A stretch of 28,350 bases of DNA from Ectocarpus siliculosus (taxonomy: Eukaryota > Sar > Phaeophyceae > Ectocarpales > Ectocarpaceae). The position numbers were made by a program, and so were the translations under genes. Positions 18,801-27,463 of this stretch are shown piece by piece. Every line of letters starts with the position of its first letter. The stretch's first letter is position 1. The stretch spans positions 4,863 to 33,212 of the forward strand of contig FN648379.1 in the NCBI GenBank assembly GCA_000310025.1, in the 5' to 3' direction. The notes under the pieces are model-generated. The model was not told where the DNA came from, did not search any database, and was given only the letters and a program-made list of their open reading frames with translations.

Positions 18801-19515
18801 CGAGCGTCGCATTGATGACCCCTTCGTGTATAATTTGCATGAGCGACCCACGCCGTCGCCACGCGGCAAAGAGGACCCTGGTTCTGCCAGTGCTTCTCTT
18901 TCGTCGCCTCCGCCTGCTCTTCTCGAGCGGTTGACGTCCGAACAACGTCAAAGTTTTTCCCGCGTGTGGGATAAGCTCCCCTGCCATCTCCGTGAGATTT
19001 CTTTTGATCTCCATGGTCCGGGTTGGACTCCAGATGTCATCACTCAGCTTGGTAACGTCCTGTGCGACTATCATGATGTCTTCTCGAAGTCCCCCACCGA
19101 TTTTGGATCTTGTTCGCTTTTTCCTTCGAAGCTTACAGTTCCTCCAGGCAGTGCACCCGTCACGTCTCATCCATACCGCGTTAACCCCCCGGTGGCGAAA
19201 CAAGTTGACGCGATCCTTGATCAATATCTTGCGGCTGGTCTGATCCAACATTCGACCTCGCCCTACTCGAGCCCCTTGGTAGTCATACCAAAAACATCTG
19301 GTGGTGTTCGCATCACGGTCAATTATCGCAAGCTCAACAAGCTTTGTGCTTTGAGCCAGCTTCCGATTCCTCGAGTTGATGATACTTTGGACAAGTTGTT
19401 GAAAGGGCGAATTTATTCCCTTTTCGATATGAAGTCTTCGTTCCACCAAATCACGGTTCACCGTGACACAATCCCTTTGACGGCGTTCGTGACGTCTCCT
19501 GGGCTTTTTGAGTAG
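15427..19515 (+). pseudogene. pol: Pol polyprotein part 1: Ser-rich linker, NADAR, aspartic protease, RT N-terminal half
   Basis: One long frame of 1,362 codons. The first ~135 codons overlap gag and are probably not translated as such. Then come a Ser/Thr-rich linker with TSV-type repeats (about 15830-17150, residues 135-575), the NADAR domain (residues ~582-733), a second disordered linker, an aspartic protease with LLDTGSPRSFIS (catalytic Asp at about residue 861) and LLGRD near 18259, and the start of reverse transcriptase (from about residue 1232: GSAPVTSHPYRVNPP, SPYSSPLVVIPK, VNYRKLNKL, FDMKSSFHQI). The usual VDYR is VNYR. The frame ends at TAG 19513-19515, where the conserved motif F-E-W is expected, so a TGG-to-TAG nonsense mutation is the simplest reading. 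Protease, RT and NADAR would be released from the polyprotein by the protease. Confidence 0.92.
17170..17625 (+). other. NADAR (YbiA/DUF1768-like) domain embedded in pol
   Basis: Residues about 582-733 of the pol frame match the NADAR fold along its whole length. Seen motifs: FFW then PFSQW, VDGVVYSCAEQFFAAEK (the glutamate and lysine of the family's G-x-x-Y/W-x-S/C-x-E-x-x-x-x-x-x-K signature), YAKFSQN, LLGSGDKILAEASP, DRIWGIG, and RWRGLNLLGNALQRVR (the N-x-LG motif). Family knowledge: YbiA-type enzymes hydrolyse N-glycosidic bonds of riboflavin-pathway intermediates, and others bind ADP-ribose and remove it from guanine in DNA (DarT-NADAR systems). The segment has no stop or shift and has all expected motifs. 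It lies between the disordered linker and the protease, where Ty3/gypsy elements normally have nothing. Enzymatic function in the element is inference. Confidence 0.9.
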
Positions 19516-20734
19516 TTGAAGATGCCTCAAGGCAGTTCTGCTGCCCCTGGGTGGTTTTGCAAGGTGGTCAACGAAGTCATCAAAAACTCTCCACGGTGTT
19601 GCATCGTACTTGGATGATTTGATCGTTTTCGACGACAACCCTGCTTCTCATGTTGATACCATGCGCGCTCTGTTTGAACGTTTGCGTACACACAACTTGA
19701 AACTCACCCCACCGAAGGCCACCATTGGCGCTACCGAAGCGGACTTCCTCGGCCACACCATCTCTCCCGACGGTGTTCGGCCTAACGGGGCCAAGGTTGC
19801 GGCCCTCACCAAAATGCCCATGCCCAAGGATGTTAAACAACTTCGCTCTCTTCTCGGCGGCCTCAGCTTCTACCGCAAGTTCCTTCCCAACATGGCTACG
19901 CGAATTCGACCTCTGACCACTCTTCTCAAGAAGCAGGCGACGTTCGTCTTCACCCCTGCCATGGAGCAAGCTGTTCGCGTCCTGCTGTCGGAGTTGGCCA
20001 ACCCTCCTATCTTGGTTTATCCGGATTGGGATGCCGTTTCGGACGGCTCGCGACCTTTTCGTCTCTACTGTGATGCTAGTCGCGATGGGTTTGGCGGGAC
20101 TCTCGAACAAGAACAGCCGGATGGCTCCATCCGACCCATCGTTTTCATCAGCCAGGCCACTTTGGACTCCGAACGTCATTGGAATTCTCTCGACCTTGAG
20201 GCGGGTAGCATCGTGTGGTGTATCAAACGACTTCGCGGTTATTTGTGGGGTACCAAATTTCGCATTTTTACCGACCACAAATCTCTTGAGCATTTTGCCA
20301 AGGTGGGGGAGAACAATGCCCGCGTTCAGCGTTGGCTCGAATTTCTCACCGCCTACAATTACACTCTCGAGTACTGCAAGGGTTCCGCAAATGGCAACGC
20401 TGATTTCCTCTCTCGCCTTCCGATTGATGCGGCGGAATGTGACCGATCTGGTCGCAGCCGCTTAACACCGAATGACGATGAGGAGGGCGTGTTCTTCATC
20501 CGTTCTTGTGGCCTTACGCCTTCTGGCCATCGCGCCGTGGGTGTTGGCTTGGGTGGGCTCGTCCCCACTTCCCCGACTTCGGTCTTGGGTGGGCTGGTCC
20601 CCTCCGCAGATGATTTCGTCGACTTCCGTCGGCATGGTCCACGTCTCTCGCCGTCAGGCCTTTCGTCTCCGCCTGGCATCTGGAACATCGCACCCCAAGC
20701 AACTCCGCGGGTTGTCTCCTTCGCGCCTGCGTAA
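19516..20734 (+). pseudogene. pol: Pol part 2: RT C-terminal half and RNase H
   Basis: After the TAG the first frame still reads LKMPQGSSAAPGWFCKVVNE, the RT region just before the catalytic YLDD box. The A-run at 19582-19586 then carries one base too many, and the sequence continues in the next frame as YLDDLIVFDDNP (19607 on). RT then has the usual connection residues (FLGHTISPDGV, LLGGLSFYRKFLPNMA). RNase H of the Ty3/gypsy type follows with catalytic residues visible: D in LYCDAS (about 20070), E in LDLEAGS, D in FTDHKSLEHF and D in GNADFLSRLP. This long frame ends with TAA at 20732-20734 after a Gly/Pro/Ser linker. The open stretch alone lacks the RT N-terminus. Confidence 0.9.
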
Positions 20735-22940
20735 GCGGACCCTCGATTGGTCTGACTCCTTACATTCTTCGGTGGAGGACATTTTGGCTCTCGAGCCCGA
20801 GTCTTCGCAGGCCGTCTCGCCGACTGCCGCATCACGACCGACTCTCGGCCCTACTCAAGTGATTTCCACGCGGACTCGTCGCCGCACGGCGGTTGTGGCA
20901 GGCAAGCCCCTCCCGCCCGTGGATTATGGCTTCTCTGAGGACCCACCTGCCCCCACTCGGATTTCCGCTTCGCCCCGATCGTTTCGACGTTCTTCGCCCG
21001 CGTCTTCAGTATCGACTACGCCCCCCGTTTTGACCAGGTTGGTTTCGACTCCTGGTGCTGACGCTTCGATCCCAGACCTTCATACGCCTCTGGCTCGTGG
21101 AAGGGATCTTGCATCTTCGACGCATCCCGCAACTTCGGTTGCTCCTGCCCAGCAGTCTTCTGCTGCCCCCGGTTCTTCGGAATCTCCGACGCGTTCGGTT
21201 TCAACCACTCGTACGCCTTCGTCTTCGGCTTCCGCTGCTACTCGGCCTTCGGGTGGATTGCAGTCGGAGTCTCCTGAATCGGCCCCCTCTTCTATCGAGG
21301 CGGCTTTACATTCTTCGGCAGATTTAGCCTTCCGGGCGTCTGTCGAACGTTTCTCGCATGCTGATTGGGCTCGCGAGCAACGTAACAAACCTGTTTGTGA
21401 TGCAGCTGCTCGTTTCATCCTTCTGGGTCGGCCTTCGGCTCTCCCTTCGGATTTCCTGGATCACCTTCCGTCCGCTCGTCGACCTCCTCTGTCGGAGATC
21501 CGTGACCTGTCTAACAAAGGCCGGTTACATGTTGACGATGATGGTTTGGTCTTGCTTGTTCGCAAGCAAACCGCGACCCCGTCGTCTACGACCACACGTC
21601 CTGGCGGGCGTGCTGCTCGCCTTCTCAACGACGAACCTGTTCGGATTTACGTTCCCATGCTCATGCGTCCCTGGATCATGCAAGCCTGTCACGCTGATGC
21701 ATCCTGCCACCTCGGTGCCGCTCGCACGCTTAGCATGCTGGAACGTTTCTATTGGTGGGTTGGCATGAGTGTTTGCACGAAGTGGTGGGTACGGCATTGT
21801 TTGCGATGCCAAGCCCGCAAATCATCTCGTCAAACGCCTCGATGGCCTACTTTGCGCCTTTCGCTGCCTTCGGGCCCTGGTGTGTCGGTGAGCGTCGATT
21901 ATTTCGGTCCCCTCCCGTTGACACCGCGTGGAAACACATATATTCTGCTTTTCACTGATCGTGTCAGCCGCCGTGCTGATATGTACGCGGTTACGGCTGC
22001 GGAATTCACCGCCGAAGGCACCGCTGACGTACTTGTCAATCGGTATATCCCTTTGTGGGGTTGCCCTTTGAGTCTCTTGTCTGATAATGGCTCTCAGTTT
22101 TGTTCTACACTGTCGCAGGCTGTGTACGCCCGTCTGGCTATCCGCAAAGTGGCTACTAGCTCTTACCATCCCAACGGCAATGGGGGTGTGGAGCGCGTCA
22201 ATCACACTATGGCTCAGATGATGGCTATGGTCGTCAATGAGAGGCAAGATGATTGGGACATTCATCTGCCGCACGTTGAGTTTGCCTACAACAATTCGGT
22301 TAGTGCCGCTACTGGTTTGGCGCCCAACGAGGTGCATATGAACCGACTGCCACGCATGCCGATGACGGTTTTTGAGCATCCATATGCTCGAGGCCACCAA
22401 AGCTGGCATCGCGATCAACTTGAGTATTGCGATCTTGCTGCTGATCGCCAAGGTCGTTCTTACGATTTAGTTCGCGAACAGCACAACCTGTCCGTTTCGC
22501 GGATTGAGCGGCGTAACTCCGCTCTGTCGGATGTTTTGCGCAAGGTTCCCTCATACACCGTCGGTGGATGGGTTTGGGTGTACAACACCGAATCTACCAT
22601 TCGCCAAGGTGTTCGTTCAGGCACGGATGACAAGGTTCTCAAGGCTAAGTTGTCTTTCCTTTGGACTGGTCCGTTCAAGATCTTGGCCGTGGGTCCGTGT
22701 CCTGACGCCCCCGGCGGTTGTCCTCTGGCTTCCAAGTTACTGTATTTGGATCTTCCATCGGATCTGCCGGGTCCGGACTCGAAAAACCGTGTGTCGGTTG
22801 CGCGTTGCAAGCCTTGCGCTAATCCGCATGACACTGAAGACTTGCCTCGGTTCCTGCCTGCCGGCCTTACACCGTATGTGCTAAACTCCTATGCGAATAA
22901 ATCTCCTCCCTACCATGTTACGGAAGACGACGTGTCGACT

Positions 22941-23110
22941 CCGGTCGAACGTCTCGAGGTTGACCGCATTAGTGGCCATCAGTCTGTTCGTGGCCGTGGT
23001 GGCACCATCGCTGTTTTATACGAAACGCATTGGAAAGGTCTTCTTCGTCCTTCTTGGGAACGTGAGATGGACCTCCAGCATTCCAAGACCCACATTCTCT
23101 GGTACTGGAC
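22941..23110 (+). other. Chromodomain-like segment of the integrase
   Basis: Reads VERLEVDRISG, a spacer, then VLYETHWKGLLRPSWEREMDL. This follows the chromodomain pattern V-E-x-I-x-D-x-R, Y-x-V-K-W-x-G, W-E-x-x-x-x-L, with LYETHWKG at the place of YLVKWKG. Chromoviral Ty3/gypsy integrases carry such a module at their C-terminus to direct insertion to marked chromatin. Confidence 0.7.
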
Positions 23111-23271
23111 GGGTTCGCCTGATCAACACTGCCAAACGAATCGCCGCTATCGGGCGATGCGCATTGGTGCGGCCACCCGCGAGATGGCGCGCGTTAAAGG
23201 TGAGCGAGCCTTGCTTTCGGGCTATTCGCTCGTCTCTCGTTCAACATGGGACCGTCGCTTCGCCAATACTC

Positions 23272-23430
23272 CGCTACCTGCAGGCGCCGTCTTCTGGTAC
23301 AAAGCTCGCGATGGATTCTGGTGGTTGGGCAAGATTACTGGACCGCCTCTACCGTCCGACTTCTACGTCGTCCGCTTCTTGGACGATCCTGGCCCTGTCA
23401 AGCTCGCCCTTCCTGATGTTCGCTACTCCA
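23272..23430 (+). other. Tudor-like segment after the chromodomain
   Basis: LPAGAVFWYKARDGFWWLGK, then GPPLPSDFYVVRFLDDPGPV, fits a Tudor/Agenet-type barrel: a small residue and V, aromatic WY/WW cluster, then Y-V-V-x-F-x-D-D. It lies beyond the usual integrase and chromodomain. Assignment is by eye only. Confidence 0.5.
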
Positions 23431-23576
23431 CCGCTGAAACCGCCGTCTCCGGATCCTGGTGCCTCCAAGTTCACAGCGGCAGCGCCCTTTTTAAGGGAAT
23501 CCTTCGCAACGTCGACATGTCGCGTGGTGACCCTGGGACTGATTCGTTGCCTCATAACGTTGCGCGCCCCCATTAA

Positions 23577-24173
23577 GACCACATGCTGGGTTGTATTGGC
23601 TTTCTGTTGCTTTTCGCGTTGTTGGGTCTTCTTTTAGCACTATTTGGATTGTTTTCAGCGTTGTTTGGGTTGTTTTTAGCCTTGGTTGGTTTTCCCTTTT
23701 CCCTCGCTTTCTTTAGTGCCTTTAGGGTTTTGTCCCGACCTGTAGGTGTTTCGCGCCCATTGTTGTCGCTTATTCGCTGCCGCGGCGACTGCGTGAGTGG
23801 CGTATCTTCTCGGTTTTTTTTTCGATACCGGTCTGTCTTGTCGTTCCGGCTGTGATCCTTCCTTTTTGTCGTTCCGACGACCTTTGTTTTCTTCTGGCTT
23901 TCTTGCTTTCTTCGTGTTTTCCTTTCTTCGGTTTCGACCTTGTTCTGGTCGTCCTCGGCCTTCTTAGCCCCGTCAGTTTCGTTAGGTGTCTTCTGGTTGT
24001 TTAGATGTCAAACGATGGTCTTGCGACCCATCGAGTGAGAGGTGTGGGAGGGTGAATTGTGCTGTTTTGGAGCTCCATATCCTCGATACTTTTCATTTAG
24101 AGACTCGACAATTGCTTGCCAAAACTCCGAGGCTTTATAGTAGCTGCGTATGAGAACCTCCAGGGTGGGCTAG
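23577..24173 (+). other. Gypsy 3' untranslated region
   Basis: T-rich DNA between the pol stop and the 3' LTR. A 90-codon frame at 23583-23855 begins with a very hydrophobic stretch (GLLLALFGLFSALFGLFLAL), which arises from TTTGG/TTGTTT-like repeats. It has the form of a membrane segment but no recognised family. The last ~230 bp match the relic at 5317-5545 in reverse complement. Confidence 0.6.
24161..24170 (+). other. Weak polypurine-tract candidate
   Basis: CAGGGTGGGC lies a few bases upstream of the 3' LTR start (24174), where the plus-strand primer is expected. It is short and interrupted by a T, so it is only a positional candidate. Confidence 0.35.
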
Positions 24174-24439
24174 TGTTATAGGATTCAGATGTGTAGACGG
24201 AACATAGAAGAGAATGGTTCCTTCTAGAAGGCGCGAAGAGATGTAACTCCCCGTGGAAGGATAAAACAGGGGACAGGATCTAGTAGCCCCTGCTTGTATT
24301 GAGGATCCTGCGCCCCTTGGTGTCATTCCTACCGATACCCAAGGCAACAGCTACTGCTGCTGCTGTTCTGCAAGAGTAATAACAAGTGAGTTCTTCTTCA
24401 CGGGTCAACCAGACTTCATCACGCGTGCATACCACCACA
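24174..24439 (+). repeat. 3' LTR (266 bp)
   Basis: Begins TGTTATAGGATTCAG, ends CATACCACCACA, and is the same length as the 5' LTR with about four transitions between them. The minus-strand frame over it is a shadow. Confidence 0.95.
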
Positions 24440-24443
24440 CGTG
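24440..24443. repeat. Target-site duplication CGTG, right
   Basis: Directly follows the 3' LTR and matches 12819-12822. Confidence 0.8.
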
Positions 24444-24467
24444 CACTTGCCCGGAAATTATTATTAT

Positions 24468-24606
24468 ACCCCATATAATATACTTGACACCCTCTTATTT
24501 ATAGACTGTGAACGGGACTGTGTAGAAGACTGTGTAGTATCGTCTCCCCAAAACCAAAAACATTCCCCAAACCAAAAACAATTAATCAATTAAACAAACA
24601 CACCCA
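24468..24606. repeat. AT-rich flanking repeat, right of the gypsy element
   Basis: ACCCCATATAATATACTTGA and a CACCCTCTTATTTAT stretch repeat those at 12781-12816. CTCCCCAAAACCAAAAACAT with ATTAATCAATTAAACAAACA (24543-24600) repeats 12746-12780 loosely. It shows a short tandem duplication at the insertion site. Confidence 0.72.
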
Positions 24607-24832
24607 ATATTTATGGTGTTTGTCTCTCACTTCCCGAAAAATGCCATTTTTTTATGATTGTGTCGCCGCTCAAAGGCCGGGTCTTGGAGGTGGAACTCTC
24701 CCCCTCCCTCCCGGCCCTTAAGCCTACTAAGGAATCCACACGCTTCCTTTAAGTAATAAGAACCAGGCTGACGACATTCCGCTGGTCGCCCAGCTTGGAC
24801 ACAAACCTTCCCATCGCGAAGTCTTGTTCTTC
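24607..24832. other. Region between the flanking repeat and the YR recombinase, no gene seen
   Basis: Probably the 3' end of the minus-strand tyrosine-recombinase element and its junction. No terminal repeat could be assigned because the partner end lies outside the window. Confidence 0.35.
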
Positions 24833-25222
24833 TTACTTCTGGATCCCTCTTCCCGATTTTTTCCCCGTTCCGTCCCTTGCCCCGGTTGTCTCTCCAATAC
24901 CACTTCCCCTTCTTCCAACACCGCCGACACCCATCCATGCTGGGTCTTGCATATTCGCCCTTACGTATGCCATGAATGCGTTCGACGACCACCTCCCTTC
25001 CTTCTTCATCACAGCCTCCGGTACCCCTTTCGCGGCCAGCCTCGTCGCCCCACCTATCCTTCCCGAATGTAACGCAAACTCTTCCGGTTTTAGCTTCGCC
25101 CCTGCCCCTTTCCCTTCCTTCGACCACATCTTTGACACCGCTCTTATCCCCTTCCTCATTTGTTCTGTCGCTTTCCCTCTCTGCCATACCTCCCACTTCC
25201 CTTTCCTTCTGTGTACCATCAA
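24833..25222 (-). pseudogene. Tyrosine recombinase, C-terminal catalytic part
   Basis: Contains HSGRIGGAT (the H-x-x-R box, about 25058-25069) and GRWSSNAFMAYVR, with the tyrosine nucleophile at about 24965-24967. Those motifs are the signature of DIRS/Ngaro recombinases, which circularise and insert element DNA. The frame ends at 24833 after a Gly-rich tail. It is separated by frame changes from the rest of the enzyme. Confidence 0.85.
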
Positions 25223-25237
25223 TGGTGCCGTTGCACT

Positions 25238-25513
25238 TTATCCTTCACTTCCATAAATAATCCCGAATAGTTCCAGCATCAATTCCACCGCCGCTCCATT
25301 CGCCCTCCCCCTCTCCCTGACCATCCCCGCTCCCTTCCTCCCTTGGTCTCCCTTCGAGCCTCTCATGTGCACTTCTATCTTATCTGCCCTTAACCTCTCC
25401 GATCCTTCCAGCTGCTTATCGCCCTCGAAGAATGCCACGTCCCCCCTGCATAGGCAGTACACTTCGTGGATTTTTTCATCCTTTTCCGCAAACAACTCTG
25501 ACGCCCTCAACAT
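25238..25513 (-). pseudogene. Tyrosine recombinase, central part
   Basis: Begins LRASELFAE, with the conserved first catalytic Arg, and continues through CRGDVAFFEG and RADKIEVHMRGSKGDQGRKG, where the conserved Lys of the recombinase (SKGDQ) lies. It is in a different frame from the fragments on either side. Confidence 0.82.
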
Positions 25514-25569
25514 CAGCAGATATATATGTCAAAGCCAGTCCGATCCATAGCACTCTTCCCCCTGCACCC

Positions 25570-25878
25570 TCACCGCCAACACTCTGCTACATTGCACTCA
25601 CTCAACATTCCCCATGTCAGAGGTCTCCTCACTCTTGCTTGTGTACCTTTCTCCACGTGCCCTCTCTTAATACCTTTCGCTACCCCCTTGATGTATGGGT
25701 TACTCAACGGCAAAGACATGTTCTGAAACTGTTGATAGAAATTTACCGCCACGAGCTTTCCCATTATCGTCGAATACCTATTTCCTAGGAATGCACTACA
25801 GTAAGCCATGTACTCCGCCAGCTCCTCCACTACCTCCCCTTCCTCCGACCCCTTCGCTATCCATGGGCTCTTCTGCAC
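25570..25878 (-). pseudogene. Tyrosine recombinase, N-terminal DNA-binding part
   Basis: Reads FLGNRYSTIMGKLVAVNFYQ, then PLSNPYIKGVAKGIKRGH and RVRRPLTWGML, the conserved core-binding segment of DIRS-type recombinases (STI-GKLVAV-FY, GIKR-H, RVRRPLTW-ML). The frame stops at 25570, before the catalytic part. Confidence 0.82.
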
Positions 25879-26100
25879 TCCACTTTATCCACATGTATGT
25901 ATGTTCCAAGCCCCCATGTAAGTTTTTCTAGTCGACGCTGCAACTCTTCCAAGTGCGTAGCTTCGCGCAAAATCTCTGCACATAGCTGCTGCTCCTCGGC
26001 CTTCAGCTCCTGCACCTTCCAACGTGTTCCGGGCGATTCCGATTGCAAGTTGTCAGCGATCTCCTCTTCCTTCCTTCTCGTTATGCCATCTGCTAGCTAG
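25857..26100 (-). pseudogene. Linker between RNase H and recombinase, coiled-coil-like
   Basis: The reading frame 25857-26048 has a heptad-like pattern rich in L, E, R and K (VQELKAEEQQL, LEELQRRLEKL). Just upstream on the minus strand, ADGITRRKEEEIADNLQ looks like the end of RNase H. It links the two enzymes. Confidence 0.6.
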
Positions 26101-26649
26101 CCTATTCTCCACGCCCGGTACATGCCTCGCCTGAAAACACCAACCCCCAATCGTCTCCAAAGCTCCCATGATCCTCATCAGTGCCCCTCCCTCGCCTTCT
26201 TCTTTCCCCGCCTCCCACACTTCTTCACACACGACACGGCGCTCTCGTTGTCCGCCCTCATCATCACCGCCTCTCCTTCCTGCTCCAGCCTATCCCCCCT
26301 CGAAATTACCATCACATAATACACGCCCCGTCATCACCATCGCCATCAGTTCTAGCACGTTTATGCATATAAAGTTTATATGCATAAACGTATATAAAGT
26401 CCCCTTCTCCCCTTCTGCCTCGCCCTGATCGCCCTTCCTTGTACCTCCTCCGGCAACTCGTACCTCCAGAACACCCTCGTTTCCATGCAACCCCCCCCCA
26501 ACGCTCTCTCTCGTTGACGCATCCGAAAACCAGCTCCTCGAAGGAGCTTGCTTGGCAAAGCTGAACGACGCCGCCGTCATCTTACGGCCTCCCCCGCCCC
26601 TCCCCCTAGATACGACCGCCACCACCCCACCTCTGCCATAAACTCCCAT
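26101..26649 (-). pseudogene. RNase H domain of the YR element
   Basis: Order on the minus strand: SDASTRESVGGGL (first Asp), then INVLELMAMV (Glu), RADNESAVSCV (Asp), and, after a frame change, HVPGVENRLA followed by the ADG-IT-R motif (last Asp, near 26090). This is the DIRS-type RNase H. A perfect 17-bp inverted repeat with one-base centre (26357-26391) interrupts the sequence before INVLEL, and the GCTAGC stretch near 26093 looks like a 4-bp duplication. Confidence 0.75.
26357..26391. repeat. Perfect 17-bp inverted repeat with single-base centre
   Basis: ACGTTTATGCATATAAA - G - TTTATATGCATAAACGT: the two arms are exact reverse complements. It lies inside the RNase H part of the YR element, between two copies of a TATGCATA-type motif. 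Confidence 0.88.
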
Positions 26650-26685
26650 GTCAGCTTCACTACCTTGCGTGCTTGCGCCTTCTTC

Positions 26686-26943
26686 CTATGTCTGCCCCAC
26701 GCGTCCCCCCCTCCGGCCCGTTCCACCCCCATTTAGATGCAGCCCGGCAAGCTGCAGAAGCCTATGTACGAAGTAACGGCCGGGTCTGATAACGAAGGCC
26801 GCGTGGTGCAGCTTACCTGCCAACACCAATACCTCGCGCACGGTGGCCTGCTTCCTGTGCTCTGGCCTTTCCGCTAACATCTCTCTCAAATCCTGCACTT
26901 TCTGTTCCGGCAATCGATGAAATCGCCCCTGCTTCGGTATCAA
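26686..26943 (-). pseudogene. RT thumb/connection region of the YR element
   Basis: LPEQKVQDLREMLAERPEHR, then ATVREVLVLAGKLHHAAFVI and RPGRYFVHRLLQLAGL, match the post-palm region of DIRS/Ngaro RT. It is in a frame different from the RT palm upstream, the shift lying near 26925. Confidence 0.8.
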
Positions 26944-27463
26944 CCAACCACCCTAACACCACATGTTCCGTACTCCAGTCTGTCATCTTCTTTGCGGGTG
27001 GGTCCTCCTGCTCATCCCTCTCCCCTAATAATACATGGTGGGTGGACGCAAGCCCCTTCGTCAACTCCAGACACCGCTCACCCTTGTCTTCCCGCTGCAC
27101 TTCCACACAAATCGCATCGTCCACGAAGAACCGCACAAACGCCGGATCATTCTTCCCCCCCCCTACCGCCGGCTGCACCTTGCACTGCGGTGGGATCGGC
27201 ACTATCCCTTTACCCGTTGGCGGAGCCATCTTTACTTGTGCCGCTGCGCGTACCCCAGAAGGCGTTACCCGTACTGTGTCTCTCGTCGTCTGTCGGTGTA
27301 CGTGTTCTATCGCCGACGCCACCAGCCCCCACCACCCAGGACTGCCCCGCCATCCGAACTGCAACCGAAAGTCTACTACCAGGAATTCCCCTACCACATA
27401 CCCGAAAGCCGGCGCCCCTGCTGGGTCTACTGGAATTTGGCGAAACGCGCTCTTCACGTCCAT
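26813..27463 (-). pseudogene. Reverse transcriptase palm of the YR element
   Basis: Begins MDVKSAFRQIPVDPAGAPAF (first catalytic Asp), then VVDFRLQFGWRGSPGWWGLV, and FFVDDAICVEVQ with the FVDD box at 27116-27127 (the usual x-x-D-D). VVLGWLVDT follows. The sequence beyond about 26925 in this frame is no longer RT-like. The domain is otherwise complete. Confidence 0.88.

Larger units (their letters stand above)
20472..23576 (+). pseudogene. pol: Pol part 3: integrase with chromodomain-like and Tudor-like C-terminus
   Basis: Meaningful sequence starts near 20735 (LDWSDSLHSSVEDILALEPE), in the frame after RNase H, then a Ser/Pro linker to about 21300. Integrase: HHCC zinc finger from H at 21690 to CLRC at about 21804-21815; catalytic triad D (SVDYFGPL, ~21897), D (SDNGSQF, 22083) and E (GVERVN, 22191), spaced D-35-E. 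A GPY/F-type motif (WTGPFKIL, ~22663) follows. Then VERLEVDRI...THWKGLLRPSWEREMDL (22941-23110) resembles a chromodomain, and AGAVFWYKARDGFWW...FYVVRFLDD (about 23280-23395) resembles a Tudor fold. The frame is intact to TAA at 23574-23576. It integrates the cDNA; the C-terminal modules would read histone marks (inference). Confidence 0.92.
12823..24439 (+). mobile_element. Ty3/gypsy LTR retrotransposon, complete structure, disabled, with NADAR domain
   Basis: Full element of 11,617 bp: 266-bp LTRs at both ends (TG...CA), CGTG target duplications, a primer-binding-like site after the 5' LTR, gag with a zinc knuckle, and pol in the order aspartic protease, reverse transcriptase, RNase H, integrase. 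This order defines Ty3/gypsy. An N-terminal pol linker carries a NADAR domain, and the integrase has chromodomain-like and Tudor-like C-terminal segments. The LTRs differ at about 4 positions by eye (all transitions). Coding regions are broken by a gag frameshift, a nonsense codon and a one-base slip in RT, and a frame change between RNase H and integrase, so this copy is probably non-autonomous now. Confidence 0.95.

Noticed and set aside
17971-19638. 555-codon minus-strand frame
   Set aside because: It is the antisense of the protease/RT coding region and has no known motif; its length follows from the codon bias of the sense strand.
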